From positions 1-64,000 of the forward strand of contig CANQET010000005.1 of assembly GCA_947595585.1 (NCBI GenBank): 64,000 nucleotides of DNA, read 5' to 3'. The notes under the pieces were generated by a model. It saw only the letters and a list, made by a program, of their open reading frames with translations, did no database searches and had not been told where the DNA came from. Of this stretch, positions 23,348 through 31,651 are shown one piece after another; position 1 is the first letter of the stretch; every line of letters begins with the position of its first letter. The stretch is from an uncultured Clostridia bacterium. Lineage in GTDB: Bacteria > Bacillota > Clostridia > Christensenellales > Borkfalkiaceae. Position numbers and translations under genes: made by a program.

Positions 23348-24830
23348 GCTCTTCCTCCGTGCTCACCGCCTGACGGTCGCGGTTGAAGCGGATGGAAGGA
23401 TATTCCACGCGGTGATGATGGACGCCCGTGAAGGCATCGACGAGGGTCATCTTGATGATCGTGAGTTCCTTGATCGTGATGCCGCATTCATCGAACTGGC
23501 CGAGGTCCATGCGTTCCTCGATGATCTCGCGGCACAGCCGCTCGAGGCGCTCGGTGGAGCGGTCGGACATCGCACGGGTGGCGGCTTCGGCGGCATCGGC
23601 GATCATGATGATCGCGGCGATCTTGGTCTGCGGGATGGGACCGAGATAGCAGAAATCCTTGATATCGGCATCCCCCGAATAGCGCATCGCCTTGTTGTAG
23701 AAATATTTGATGGGCAGAGTGCCGTGGTGCTCGAGGGCGACATCCGCAATGGCCTTGGGCAGGTGCTTCTCGATGAGAAGATCGTAGCCGTCCTTGGCGT
23801 GCGAACGGATGATATCCGCCGAGAGCTCGGGGGTGATCTCGTCGTGGACGTTGTACTCCCCCTGGTTCTCGGTGAAGCAATCGGGCTGTTTGAGTTTGCC
23901 GACGTCGTGATAATAGGCCGCGGTACGTGCGAGCTCGGAGTTTTCGCCGATGGCGACGGCACAGGTCTCGGCGAGCTGGGCGACGATGAGGGAGTGGTTG
24001 AAGGTGCCGGGGGCCTCATCGCGCAGGCGCATTAGAAGAGGCGCGGAGGTGCTCGTAAGCTCCCTCAGGCGGAAGACGGTGAGGCTGTTGAAGATCTTCT
24101 CGAAGACGGGCAAAAACACGAGGGCAAACGCCGCGGCGAGAATACAGCTGAGCATGCGGAAGCCCGCGGCGGAGAAGTAATCGATCCAGTTGCTCGTGAT
24201 CTCGGGGATATTGAAGAGAAGCACGACGATGACGGTCGGCGCCGCGATGAATACGCCCGAAAGGAGCAAGCCGCCGCGCGTCTTCACGCCTCCCGAGAGG
24301 AAGATGGCGAAGGTCCCGCTGATGAAGGAGAGCAGCAGCGAGGAATAGATCTCCGTGTTGATATCCACCGTCGGGACCGTGTTCGTGAAGAGGTCGATGA
24401 CGAAGATGAGGAAGGAAAAGATGAAGTTCAGAAAGAGTGCATGTCTGCGGTTGAAGAGGAAGAGGGCGAGGAAGGCAAACACGGCAAACGGACGGGCATA
24501 GGGATGGAAGTAGCGCCCGATGAAGAAGCAGATGACAGAGGAGACGATGAGCAGGGAGAACATCATCACGATGTTCGGCAGGTGCTCCAAAAATTCGGCG
24601 TCTTCGAAGGCGTAGTAGACGAAGGCGATCGCAAACAGGAAGAAGACGCTCACGATGAGCGAGAGGATGGAAGAAAAGTGTTTATGGAAGAAGACCGTCC
24701 ACCCCGAGGGATCGTTCAAAACGATCATGAGGAAGATCACGAACAGCATGACGAGATAGCACGCAAAAAAGACGAGCGCACTCAGCGCAAGTTTGCGTTT
24801 CGACGGCTTTTGTATGGACGAACGACTCAT
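23340..24830 (-). CDS. 7TM-HD domain protein (PgpH-like c-di-AMP phosphodiesterase, short form)
   Basis: 496 residues. Seven or so membrane helices in residues 15-265, then a cytosolic HD domain: FNHSLIVAQLAE, AAYYHDVGKLKQP, a HAKDGY segment and VALEHHGT supply metal ligands. The position between phoH and ybeY is that of PgpH, which hydrolyses cyclic di-AMP in Listeria. It lacks the roughly 200-residue extracellular 7TMR-HDED sensor domain of full-length PgpH (about 700 residues), so it may be unable to sense an external ligand. Overlaps phoH by 4 bases. Confidence 0.85.
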   Translation of the reverse strand: MSRSSIQKPSKRKLALSALVFFACYLVMLFVIFLMIVLNDPSGWTVFFHKHFSSILSLIVSVFFLFAIAFVYYAFEDAEFLEHLPNIVMMFSLLIVSSVICFFIGRYFHPYARPFAVFAFLALFLFNRRHALFLNFIFSFLIFVIDLFTNTVPTVDINTEIYSSLLLSFISGTFAIFLSGGVKTRGGLLLSGVFIAAPTVIVVLLFNIPEITSNWIDYFSAAGFRMLSCILAAAFALVFLPVFEKIFNSLTVFRLRELTSTSAPLLMRLRDEAPGTFNHSLIVAQLAETCAVAIGENSELARTAAYYHDVGKLKQPDCFTENQGEYNVHDEITPELSADIIRSHAKDGYDLLIEKHLPKAIADVALEHHGTLPIKYFYNKAMRYSGDADIKDFCYLGPIPQTKIAAIIMIADAAEAATRAMSDRSTERLERLCREIIEERMDLGQFDECGITIKELTIIKMTLVDAFTGVHHHRVEYPSIRFNRDRQAVSTEEEHD

Positions 24831-25798
24831 TTTATCTCTCCCTTCCTTCGTTTGCTCTCTTCCCGCTCATAGGCGCGGACGATCTTCATGACGAGGGGAT
24901 GCCTTACGACGTCCCGCTCCGTAAGTCTGCAGACGGCAATATCCTCCACGCCTTCGAGGATGCGCACGGCCTGCTTGAGCCCGCTCGTCTTCCCTTCGGG
25001 AAGATCGGTCTGGGTGAGGTCGCCCGTGACGACCATCCTGCTCCCTTCGCCGAGGCGGGTCAGAAACATCTTCATCTGTTCGCGGGTGGCGTTCTGCGCC
25101 TCGTCGAGAATGACGAAGGCGTCCGAGAGCGTTCTCCCGCGCATATAGGCGAGGGGTGCGACTTCTATGCTCCCCTTCTCCATCAGTTTTAGGTAGGTCT
25201 CGAGGCCGAACATCTCCTGCAGGGCGTCGTAGAGCGGCCGAAGATAGGGATCGACCTTGGTCTGCAGGTCCCCGGGAAGAAAGCCGAGCTTCTCCCCCGC
25301 CTCGACGGCGGGACGGGTGAGGATGATCTTTTCGACCTCCTTGCCCTTGAAGGCGGCGACGGCGAGGCAGACGGCGAGATAGGTCTTCCCCGTGCCCGCG
25401 GGACCGACGCCGAAGGTCACCGTGTGTGAACGGACGGCATCGGCATAGGCTTTCTGGCCCACCGTCTTGCATTTTACGGGCTTGCCGCGGGCGGAGACGG
25501 CGATGACGTCCTTCATGACGCCCCCGATCTCCGCGGCCCGCCCTTCACGGGCGAGTTCGATGCAGTAAAGGAGACGGGAGCGGTCGACGGGCTCCCCCGC
25601 GGAGATGACCGCAAGCAGCCCCGAGACGACTTCGCGCCCCACCGCTTCTGCCTCCGGAGACCCCGTAAAAACGATAGAGGTCCCCTCGATCCGTGCCGAA
25701 AGCGAGAGCTCCGCGGCGATCGTATTCAGATTTTCATCAAACGCGCCGACGACGGCAAGCAGCCTGTCCATCGCGCCCGTCTCTATCGTGACCGGCAA
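24827..25798 (-). CDS. phoH: PhoH family ATPase
   Basis: 323 residues from TTG 25798, which follows AGGAGG by four bases and directly succeeds yqfD; ATG 25771 is the alternative. Walker A GPAGTGKT, the ILTRPAVEAGEKLGFLPGD block, Walker B VILDEAQN and GDLTQTDLP are all diagnostic. PhoH proteins are RNA-associated ATPases placed beside ybeY in most bacteria. The long upstream open frame is a shadow of yqfD. Confidence 0.93.
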   Translation of the reverse strand: MPVTIETGAMDRLLAVVGAFDENLNTIAAELSLSARIEGTSIVFTGSPEAEAVGREVVSGLLAVISAGEPVDRSRLLYCIELAREGRAAEIGGVMKDVIAVSARGKPVKCKTVGQKAYADAVRSHTVTFGVGPAGTGKTYLAVCLAVAAFKGKEVEKIILTRPAVEAGEKLGFLPGDLQTKVDPYLRPLYDALQEMFGLETYLKLMEKGSIEVAPLAYMRGRTLSDAFVILDEAQNATREQMKMFLTRLGEGSRMVVTGDLTQTDLPEGKTSGLKQAVRILEGVEDIAVCRLTERDVVRHPLVMKIVRAYEREESKRRKGEIK

Positions 25799-25806
25799 CC
25801 TTCCTC

Positions 25807-26670
25807 CTACGCGAGCCCCGCCGCCGCGACCGCGATGCGGTCGCCTTCGACGAGAAAACCTCGCTCTGTCCTTCGCATTTGCATATTTTCGAGCGGCCCG
25901 AAGTCGATCAGCGCCTGCGCCGCCGCCTCCCGCTCGCCGAGTTCGTATTCCTGTTCCACATGGTAGCGCACGGCGATCTTCGCCATAACGCATACGGGCA
26001 CCTGCCGCCCGCCGAGCAAGCTGTAGCACGCGACGGCCACTTCGCCCTGCGCGATGCTGTCCCCCACCCGAACGCACGAGGTCCCGCGGACGACGATGAG
26101 CTCTTCCACCACCCCGCTCGCGGGGGCACACAGGGGGGCGGGGGATGCGGGTACTTCTGCCCGATCGGCCTCCACCTTCACCCGAAGCACGCCGCCCTCC
26201 GTCTCCACCGTGCAGAATTCCACGCGGGGCAGGGCGAGGATGCGGGCGACGATCATGGCCGTATCCCGCGGACGGGCGGAAAATCTTCCCACGCCCTCCT
26301 CTTCAAGTATGGCTCGGATCTCCCGTTCGTAATACGCGCCGCTGCCCTCCACCCGTACGGCGAGGATGCGCGTCTCGAAGAAGCAGACAAAGAGCGCAAA
26401 CAGGAGTGCGCCGACGATGAGCCCGACCCGCGGGAGTGCCCGCGCGAGCAGGCGGGAAAGCCCCAACGGGTGCACTTTTTTTATATTATAGCACGAACCG
26501 CGCAAAATTGCAAAAGTTTTTCGGACATCTTTGCCGCGGATCGTGATTTCGAGCGTATTTTTTTGCGTAGGACGGGCAGAAAGGACCTCCACGCCCCCGC
26601 GCGCGAGCTTATCGAGGACGCGGAAGACGCCGAGGCCCTCCGCTTCGACGGCACAGATCCCCCCTCTCAT
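25807..26670 (-). CDS. yqfD: Sporulation protein YqfD
   Basis: 287 residues from ATG 26670 (ATGA overlap with yqfC). A cytosolic start, a membrane helix near 85-105 (VGLIVGALLFALFVCFFETRI), then an outer domain with VRVEGSGAYYEREI. YqfD belongs to the SigE-regulated sporulation set of Bacilli and Clostridia, needed for spore development with YqfC. It supports the idea that this lineage forms, or recently formed, endospores. Confidence 0.85.
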   Translation of the reverse strand: MRGGICAVEAEGLGVFRVLDKLARGGVEVLSARPTQKNTLEITIRGKDVRKTFAILRGSCYNIKKVHPLGLSRLLARALPRVGLIVGALLFALFVCFFETRILAVRVEGSGAYYEREIRAILEEEGVGRFSARPRDTAMIVARILALPRVEFCTVETEGGVLRVKVEADRAEVPASPAPLCAPASGVVEELIVVRGTSCVRVGDSIAQGEVAVACYSLLGGRQVPVCVMAKIAVRYHVEQEYELGEREAAAQALIDFGPLENMQMRRTERGFLVEGDRIAVAAAGLA

Positions 26671-26930
26671 GGCGCCTCCGTGCGGAAGACGCCGCGGATC
26701 TCGCCGAATACGGCGACGTCCCCCGCGGTATATTTTCCGAGCGTGAGCCCCTCCCCTTCGATGCACAGCCCCCCGCGTCTCCCCAAGAGGACGATGCGCT
26801 CGGCCGAAAATTCGGCAAGGCGGCGTACGTTCTGGAAGTACCCGCCCCTGCCGTCGACGACGGTATACTGCACCCGTGCGGGGTCCCCTTCGCCGCCGAG
26901 AAATTTGAAGATCGCATCGCTGAGTCTCAT
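26667..26930 (-). CDS. yqfC: Sporulation protein YqfC
   Basis: 87 residues. Beta-rich small protein with VQYTVVDGRGGYFQNVRRLAEF and ERIVLLGRRGGLCIEGEGL, the pattern of YqfC/YabP-type spore proteins. First gene of yqfC-yqfD-phoH-pgpH-ybeY-era-yqzL-recO; every following junction overlaps or is within tens of bases. Confidence 0.8.
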   Translation of the reverse strand: MRLSDAIFKFLGGEGDPARVQYTVVDGRGGYFQNVRRLAEFSAERIVLLGRRGGLCIEGEGLTLGKYTAGDVAVFGEIRGVFRTEAP

Positions 26931-26984
26931 TGCAACTATTCTATGCGAAGATCTTCCCCCGCATTCCGCAAAAGAAGCAAAGAA

Positions 26985-27015
26985 AAAGCGCGAAAGGGGT
27001 CGCCCTCCGCGCTTT
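26985..27015 (-). terminator. gal operon terminator
   Basis: AAAGCGCG (26985-26992) pairs with CGCGCTTT (27008-27015). On the minus strand it is followed by TTCTTTGCTTCTTTT. It lies 34 bases after the galK stop and before yqfC. Confidence 0.7.
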
Positions 27016-27048
27016 CGATCGCCGAAAATTGATACATGGGTAAGTTTT

Positions 27049-28167
27049 TCAGAGTTTTTCGATGCGGATGCCGTCGTCGATCGCGGCGTCGTACACCTCC
27101 GCGCGGTAGCCCGTTTCGCGGAAATATTCTTCGGTGACCTGCGCCTTGAAGCTCTCTGCGCCCGATTTCTTCACGAGGGAGACGGTGCATCCGCCGAAGC
27201 CTGCGCCCGTCATGCGGGAACCGTAGCAGGCGGGGTGCCGCTGTGCCGCCGCCGCGAGGGCATCGAGCTCCCGCCCCGTGACTTCATAGAGATCCCGAAG
27301 GGAGGCGTGGGAGGCATTGAGAAGGCGCCCGAGCTCCATAAGGTCCCCCGCCCGCATGGCTTCCACCGCACGGTGCACGCGGGCACATTCTTCGACGACG
27401 TGGCGGGCACGGTCTAAAACCTTCCCCTCGAGCACGCCGCAGTCCTTCTCGAATTCTTCGGGCGTGAGGTCCGCAAGCCAGGAGATGCTGCGTTTTTGCT
27501 GCAGCAGACGAAGGGCGGTCTCGGTCTCCGCGCGGCGCTCGTTGTATTTGCTCTCCACGAGGTTGTGGGGCTTCTTGCAGTTGATGATGACGAGCGTGCA
27601 CTCGCCGAGGTCGATGGGCACATACTCCCGTGCGAGCGTCTTGCAATCGAGGAGAATGGCATGCCCCGCCTTGCCGCACGCCGAGGCATATTGGTCCATG
27701 ATGCCGCAATTCACGCCGATGTATTCGCGTTCCGCGCTTTGGGCGAGGAGGGCGATCTCTACGGGATCGACGGATTCCCCCGCCACTGAGGCGAGGGCCG
27801 CGATCACGGAGACCTCGATGGCGGCCGAAGAGGAGAGCCCGCTCCCGAAGGGCACCGTGCACCCGAGGAGCATATCGCAGCCCACGAGCTTCTTGCCCGC
27901 CCTCTGCCACATGAGGGCGCTTCCCGCGGGATAATCGGCATATTTCACGCTCTTGTAGGCTTCGAGGTCCGAAAGATCCAAGGAGATCTTATCGGGAAGG
28001 TTGGTCCATGCAAGGTTGATCTTATCCGTGCCGTTGGGGCGGACGAGGACCGTGCTCCGCAGCGAGAGCGCCGCGGGCAGCACCTTGCCGCCGCAGTAAT
28101 CCACATGCTCGCCGATCAAGTTGACGCGGCCCGCCGCCGAAACTTTGTAGGTATAGTTTTCGTTCAT
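27049..28167 (-). CDS. galK: Galactokinase
   Basis: 372 residues. Contains the galactokinase signature GRVNLIGEHVDYCGG (13-27), the GHMP ATP motif PFGSGLSSSAAIEVS, and the C-terminal RMTGAGFGGCTVSLV. Phosphorylates galactose at C1 with ATP, the first committed Leloir step. ATGA overlap with galT; last gene of galE-galT-galK. Confidence 0.95.
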   Translation of the reverse strand: MNENYTYKVSAAGRVNLIGEHVDYCGGKVLPAALSLRSTVLVRPNGTDKINLAWTNLPDKISLDLSDLEAYKSVKYADYPAGSALMWQRAGKKLVGCDMLLGCTVPFGSGLSSSAAIEVSVIAALASVAGESVDPVEIALLAQSAEREYIGVNCGIMDQYASACGKAGHAILLDCKTLAREYVPIDLGECTLVIINCKKPHNLVESKYNERRAETETALRLLQQKRSISWLADLTPEEFEKDCGVLEGKVLDRARHVVEECARVHRAVEAMRAGDLMELGRLLNASHASLRDLYEVTGRELDALAAAAQRHPACYGSRMTGAGFGGCTVSLVKKSGAESFKAQVTEEYFRETGYRAEVYDAAIDDGIRIEKL

Positions 28168-29513
28168 GATCTCATCCCCAATTCGTGCAGAAATTGCACG
28201 GTCTGCATTTTATTTTTGAAGACCGCCGTATTTTCGAGGATGCGGCCGCAGATGCTGCCGAGCTCCTCACGCATGGCGGCATGGGCGTCTCCGCCCCGCG
28301 CTTTGGTCTCTTCGTAGACCATACGGAACTCCTCCATTTCGGGAGAAAGGGGGGTACCTGTATCGATCATTTGCTCGATCGCGCCAAGCTGGGCCTCGAG
28401 ACGGCCGGGGAGGATGAACAGCCCCTGCGCCTCGATGAGACCGATGCTCTCCTTCTTGATGACGTGGAATTCGGGGTGGGCATGGAAGACGCCATCGGGG
28501 TACTTTTCACTCGTGATGTTGGAGCGGAGGATGAGGCTCATCTCGTAGCCACGCGCCGTCTTTACGACGGTGGGCGAGACGGCGTGATGCACTCCCTCGG
28601 CGTCCGCGTGGATGAGCCCCTCTTCGGGGTAATCGGCGTTTTTCCACTTCTCGTCGATCATCGTGCAGATCTTCCCGATCGCAGCGCGGCTCTTGGAGAC
28701 GACCCGCACGACCGTCCCCGGCCAATCCACGACTTCGACGACGGCCTCGGGAAAATCGGGATGGTGCAAGGTATATGCCGCCCCCGCCTTGTGCATGGGC
28801 AGGATCTCCCCGCCGCCCTGGTAATGATCGTGGGCGAGCACGCTCCCCCCGATGCGGGGAAGCGGGGCGTTGCAGCCGATAAAGTAGTGCGGGAAGAGGT
28901 CGACGAAGTCCATGAGCTTTCCGAACGTCGTTTCGTCGACATGCATGGGGATATGGCTGCAATTTACGGCGATCCCGTGCTCACGGAAGTAGCCGTAGGG
29001 CGAATACTGCCAGAACCACTTCTCGCCGCCGAGGGTGAGGTCCACCGTGCGCAGCGTACGCTTGTTGCGGGTGCCGTAGCCCTCGTTTTCACGGCAGATG
29101 ACGCACTGCGCAAACCCGCCGTCGACGGAGTTGCCCGCCTTGGCCTTCTTGGGATCGCGGAATTCGGGCTTCGCCTTGTTGATGGTCACGATGAGCCCGC
29201 CCGCCTCGAAGCGGGGATTTCGGTCGAGCTTCGCCTTCTTCACGTAGTTGTTGCGGACGCAGTACTCGTAGAACCAATCGGTCGCCCGCTTTGTATCGCT
29301 CTTAAGAAGTTCCGCAAAGCGCCGATTTATCTCGGAGGGCAAAAGCGAGAGCGCGCCGAAGACCTCGTCTTCCTCCTCTTCCGAGAGGACATCCTCCCCC
29401 GAAAGAAGTTCGAGGAGGCGGTTTTTCATATAAAATTCATCGCGGGGATCGAGCTCGAGATATTGCCTTGCGTAGGCTACGAGCTCCTCCGCTTTCTTGA
29501 GAACGTCGCTCAT
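28164..29513 (-). CDS. galT: UDP-glucose-hexose-1-phosphate uridylyltransferase (Firmicutes type)
   Basis: 449 residues from ATG 29513, overlapping galE by ATGA. The long Firmicutes-type GalT: residues CNAPLPRIGGSVLAHDHYQGG include the histidine region that carries the uridylyl group, with VNCSHIPMHVDETTFGKLMD upstream. It exchanges UMP between UDP-glucose and galactose-1-phosphate. Confidence 0.93.
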   Translation of the reverse strand: MSDVLKKAEELVAYARQYLELDPRDEFYMKNRLLELLSGEDVLSEEEEDEVFGALSLLPSEINRRFAELLKSDTKRATDWFYEYCVRNNYVKKAKLDRNPRFEAGGLIVTINKAKPEFRDPKKAKAGNSVDGGFAQCVICRENEGYGTRNKRTLRTVDLTLGGEKWFWQYSPYGYFREHGIAVNCSHIPMHVDETTFGKLMDFVDLFPHYFIGCNAPLPRIGGSVLAHDHYQGGGEILPMHKAGAAYTLHHPDFPEAVVEVVDWPGTVVRVVSKSRAAIGKICTMIDEKWKNADYPEEGLIHADAEGVHHAVSPTVVKTARGYEMSLILRSNITSEKYPDGVFHAHPEFHVIKKESIGLIEAQGLFILPGRLEAQLGAIEQMIDTGTPLSPEMEEFRMVYEETKARGGDAHAAMREELGSICGRILENTAVFKNKMQTVQFLHELGMRS

Positions 29514-30523
29514 TTTCTGTACCCATTCGGATTTTTCGACTGCCAATTCCAGAGGGAAGCGCACATCTCGTCGATGCCGCGCTTGGCCTCCCAACCGAGT
29601 TCGCGCTTGGCCTTGGAGGCATCGGCATAGCAGGCGGCGATATCGCCCGCACGGCGGGGCTTCACGGCGTAGGGAAGGCTGTGGCCGCACGCCTTCTCGA
29701 AGGCATGGATCACATCGAGGACGCTGTACCCCACCCCCGTGCCGAGGTTATAGGTATACACGCCGCTCTTATGGATATGTTCGATGGCGGCGACATGCCC
29801 CTCCGCGAGGTCGACGACGTGGATGTAATCCCGCACTCCCGTGCCGTCGGGCGTCGGATAATCGTTGCCGAAGACGCCGATCTCCTTGAGTTCCCCGATG
29901 GCCACCTTGGCGATGTAGGGCGTGAGGTTGTTGGGAATGCCCTTGGGGTCCTCGCCGATGAGGCCGCTCTCATGCGCGCCGACGGGGTTGAAATAGCGCA
30001 GAAGCACCACCGTCCATGCGGGATCGGCCTTGTAGACGTCGCGCAGCATGATCTCCTGAAAATACTTGCTCGTGCCGTAGGGATTGGTCGTGCCGCCCGT
30101 CGGGCTCTCTTCGGTGAGGGGAAGATGCTGCGGATCGCCGTAGACAGTCGCAGAGGACGAGAATACGATCCGCTTGCACCCGTGTTCCCGCATCGAACGA
30201 AGGAGGACGAGGGTCCCGTTCAGGTTGTTGTCGTAATACTCCACGGGCATGGCGCAACTTTCGCCGACCGCCTTGAGCCCCGCAAAGTGAATGACCCAGT
30301 CGATCTTGTGTGCGGTAAAAATTTCATCCATTGCGGCTTTATCGCGCACGTCAACGCGGTAGAAGGCAAGCTCCTTCCCCGTGATCTCGCGGATGCGCGC
30401 GATGCTCTCTTCGCTGGCGTTGGAGAGATTATCCGCGACGACGACTTCGTAGCCGCCCTCGAGGAGCTCCACGCAGGTGTGGCTGCCGATGTACCCGGCG
30501 CCGCCCGTAACCAAAACTTTCAT
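29510..30523 (-). CDS. galE: UDP-glucose 4-epimerase
   Basis: 337 residues from ATG 30523 (GGAGG upstream). Rossmann GGAGYIGSHT (7-16), the SSSATVYGD serine and the PYGTSK YxxxK catalytic pair are all present. Interconverts UDP-galactose and UDP-glucose with bound NAD. First gene of the gal operon, with a promoter at 30554-30582. Confidence 0.97.
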   Translation of the reverse strand: MKVLVTGGAGYIGSHTCVELLEGGYEVVVADNLSNASEESIARIREITGKELAFYRVDVRDKAAMDEIFTAHKIDWVIHFAGLKAVGESCAMPVEYYDNNLNGTLVLLRSMREHGCKRIVFSSSATVYGDPQHLPLTEESPTGGTTNPYGTSKYFQEIMLRDVYKADPAWTVVLLRYFNPVGAHESGLIGEDPKGIPNNLTPYIAKVAIGELKEIGVFGNDYPTPDGTGVRDYIHVVDLAEGHVAAIEHIHKSGVYTYNLGTGVGYSVLDVIHAFEKACGHSLPYAVKPRRAGDIAACYADASKAKRELGWEAKRGIDEMCASLWNWQSKNPNGYRK

Positions 30524-30553
30524 AACTGAAACCCTCCCACGGTTTGTGCCACA

Positions 30554-30582
30554 ATTATAACAGAGCCCACCTCCTTCTGCAA
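30554..30582 (-). promoter_or_regulatory. gal operon promoter
   Basis: Minus strand TTGCAG (plus 30577-30582) and TATAAT (plus 30554-30559), 17-base spacer, upstream of galE and divergent from the AraC gene. Confidence 0.7.
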
Positions 30583-30635
30583 GCATTCCGATATGTAAAA
30601 TCGGACATTTATTATCTTTTTTGTACTTTCCCCGC

Positions 30636-30664
30636 TTGACAAAGCCGCCCGTATCCCCTATAAT
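30636..30664 (+). promoter_or_regulatory. Consensus promoter of the AraC regulator
   Basis: TTGACA (30636-30641) and TATAAT (30659-30664) with a 17-base spacer, an exact sigma-A consensus, followed by RBS AAGGAG (30671-30676). Confidence 0.85.
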
Positions 30665-30682
30665 CGTGGTAAGGAGAATGCC

Positions 30683-31552
30683 ATGATCGCAAAACGTGAA
30701 GTCTGGAAATATACAGATTCGGGCAAAGTTTGGGTGGGAAAGTATAAGAATTCGCAAAATCTTCCCCATTGGCACCCCGATTGCGAACTGCTCTTCGTCG
30801 AACGCGGCAAGATAGAAGTCTTCTGCGAAAAGAAAAATCATCGCCTCGTCGAGGGGCAGGCCTTCTTCATCGCGAGCGGGCAGGTGCATTCCATGCACGC
30901 GACCGATCCCGATACCGTGCTCATCGTGATCGTCTTCACCGAGGAGATCATGCGGGGGATAGGGCATCTTCGCCTCGTCTCCCCCCTCCTTACGGGCGAT
31001 TACCGCATTCCCGAGGCCTATTCCGCGCTCCGCGGCATTCTCACCAAAAAGGCCCCCCTCTGCGGGAGCGAGGCGGCCTGCAAAGTGCTCGAGCTCATGA
31101 TCGCGATCTTCCGCGGGGAGGAAGCGGCGGAGGCCGCAAGCGAAGAGCCCCGAAGCTCGGAGACCCTGCGCCGCCTGCTCGAGGAGATGAACGAGAACTA
31201 CCGCTTTCTGCGCTTTTCGGATGCGGCGGCGTTTATGGGCATGGCCCCCACCTATTTTTCCCGCTATTTCCGCGAGACGACGGGCGTGAACTTTTCCCGT
31301 CAGCTCAATACCATCCGCACGGACGCCGCGATCCGCCTTCTCGAAAGCACCGATCTTCCCATGACCGAGATCGCCGATCGCTGCGGTTTCGGCACCATCC
31401 GCAACTTCAACCGCATCTTCAAACAGTTTACGGGCTATGCGCCGCGCGACCTGCCCGAGGGGTATAACCTCAACGAGCGCTTCCCTTACCCGAGCGACAG
31501 CGCTTCCGACCCCACGCTCTACGACTGCGAACTCATCGAATCGCCGACATGA
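30683..31552 (+). CDS. AraC-family transcription regulator with cupin sensor
   Basis: 289 residues. An N-terminal cupin-type ligand domain (HWHPDCELLFVERGKIEVF, 30-48) and two C-terminal helix-turn-helix units (DAAAFMGMAPTYFSRYFRE; MTEIADRCGFGTIRNFNRIF with FKQFTGYAP), the AraC signature. Transcribed away from galE from a shared 160-base region. It is likely to control the gal operon in response to a sugar or phosphosugar; this role is inferred from position. Confidence 0.88.
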   Translation: MIAKREVWKYTDSGKVWVGKYKNSQNLPHWHPDCELLFVERGKIEVFCEKKNHRLVEGQAFFIASGQVHSMHATDPDTVLIVIVFTEEIMRGIGHLRLVSPLLTGDYRIPEAYSALRGILTKKAPLCGSEAACKVLELMIAIFRGEEAAEAASEEPRSSETLRRLLEEMNENYRFLRFSDAAAFMGMAPTYFSRYFRETTGVNFSRQLNTIRTDAAIRLLESTDLPMTEIADRCGFGTIRNFNRIFKQFTGYAPRDLPEGYNLNERFPYPSDSASDPTLYDCELIESPT

Positions 31553-31651
31553 GGTGCGATTTTCGCAAATAACGGCAAAATGGGTTGCATTTTTTTGCGT
31601 TATCCCTTATAATTTTGATCGAGCACCCGAAACTTACGAGAGGAGCGCGGC

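Noticed and set aside
24867..25472. Arg/Gly-rich alternative frame across phoH
   Set aside because: Out-of-frame reading of phoH, whose Walker motifs are intact.
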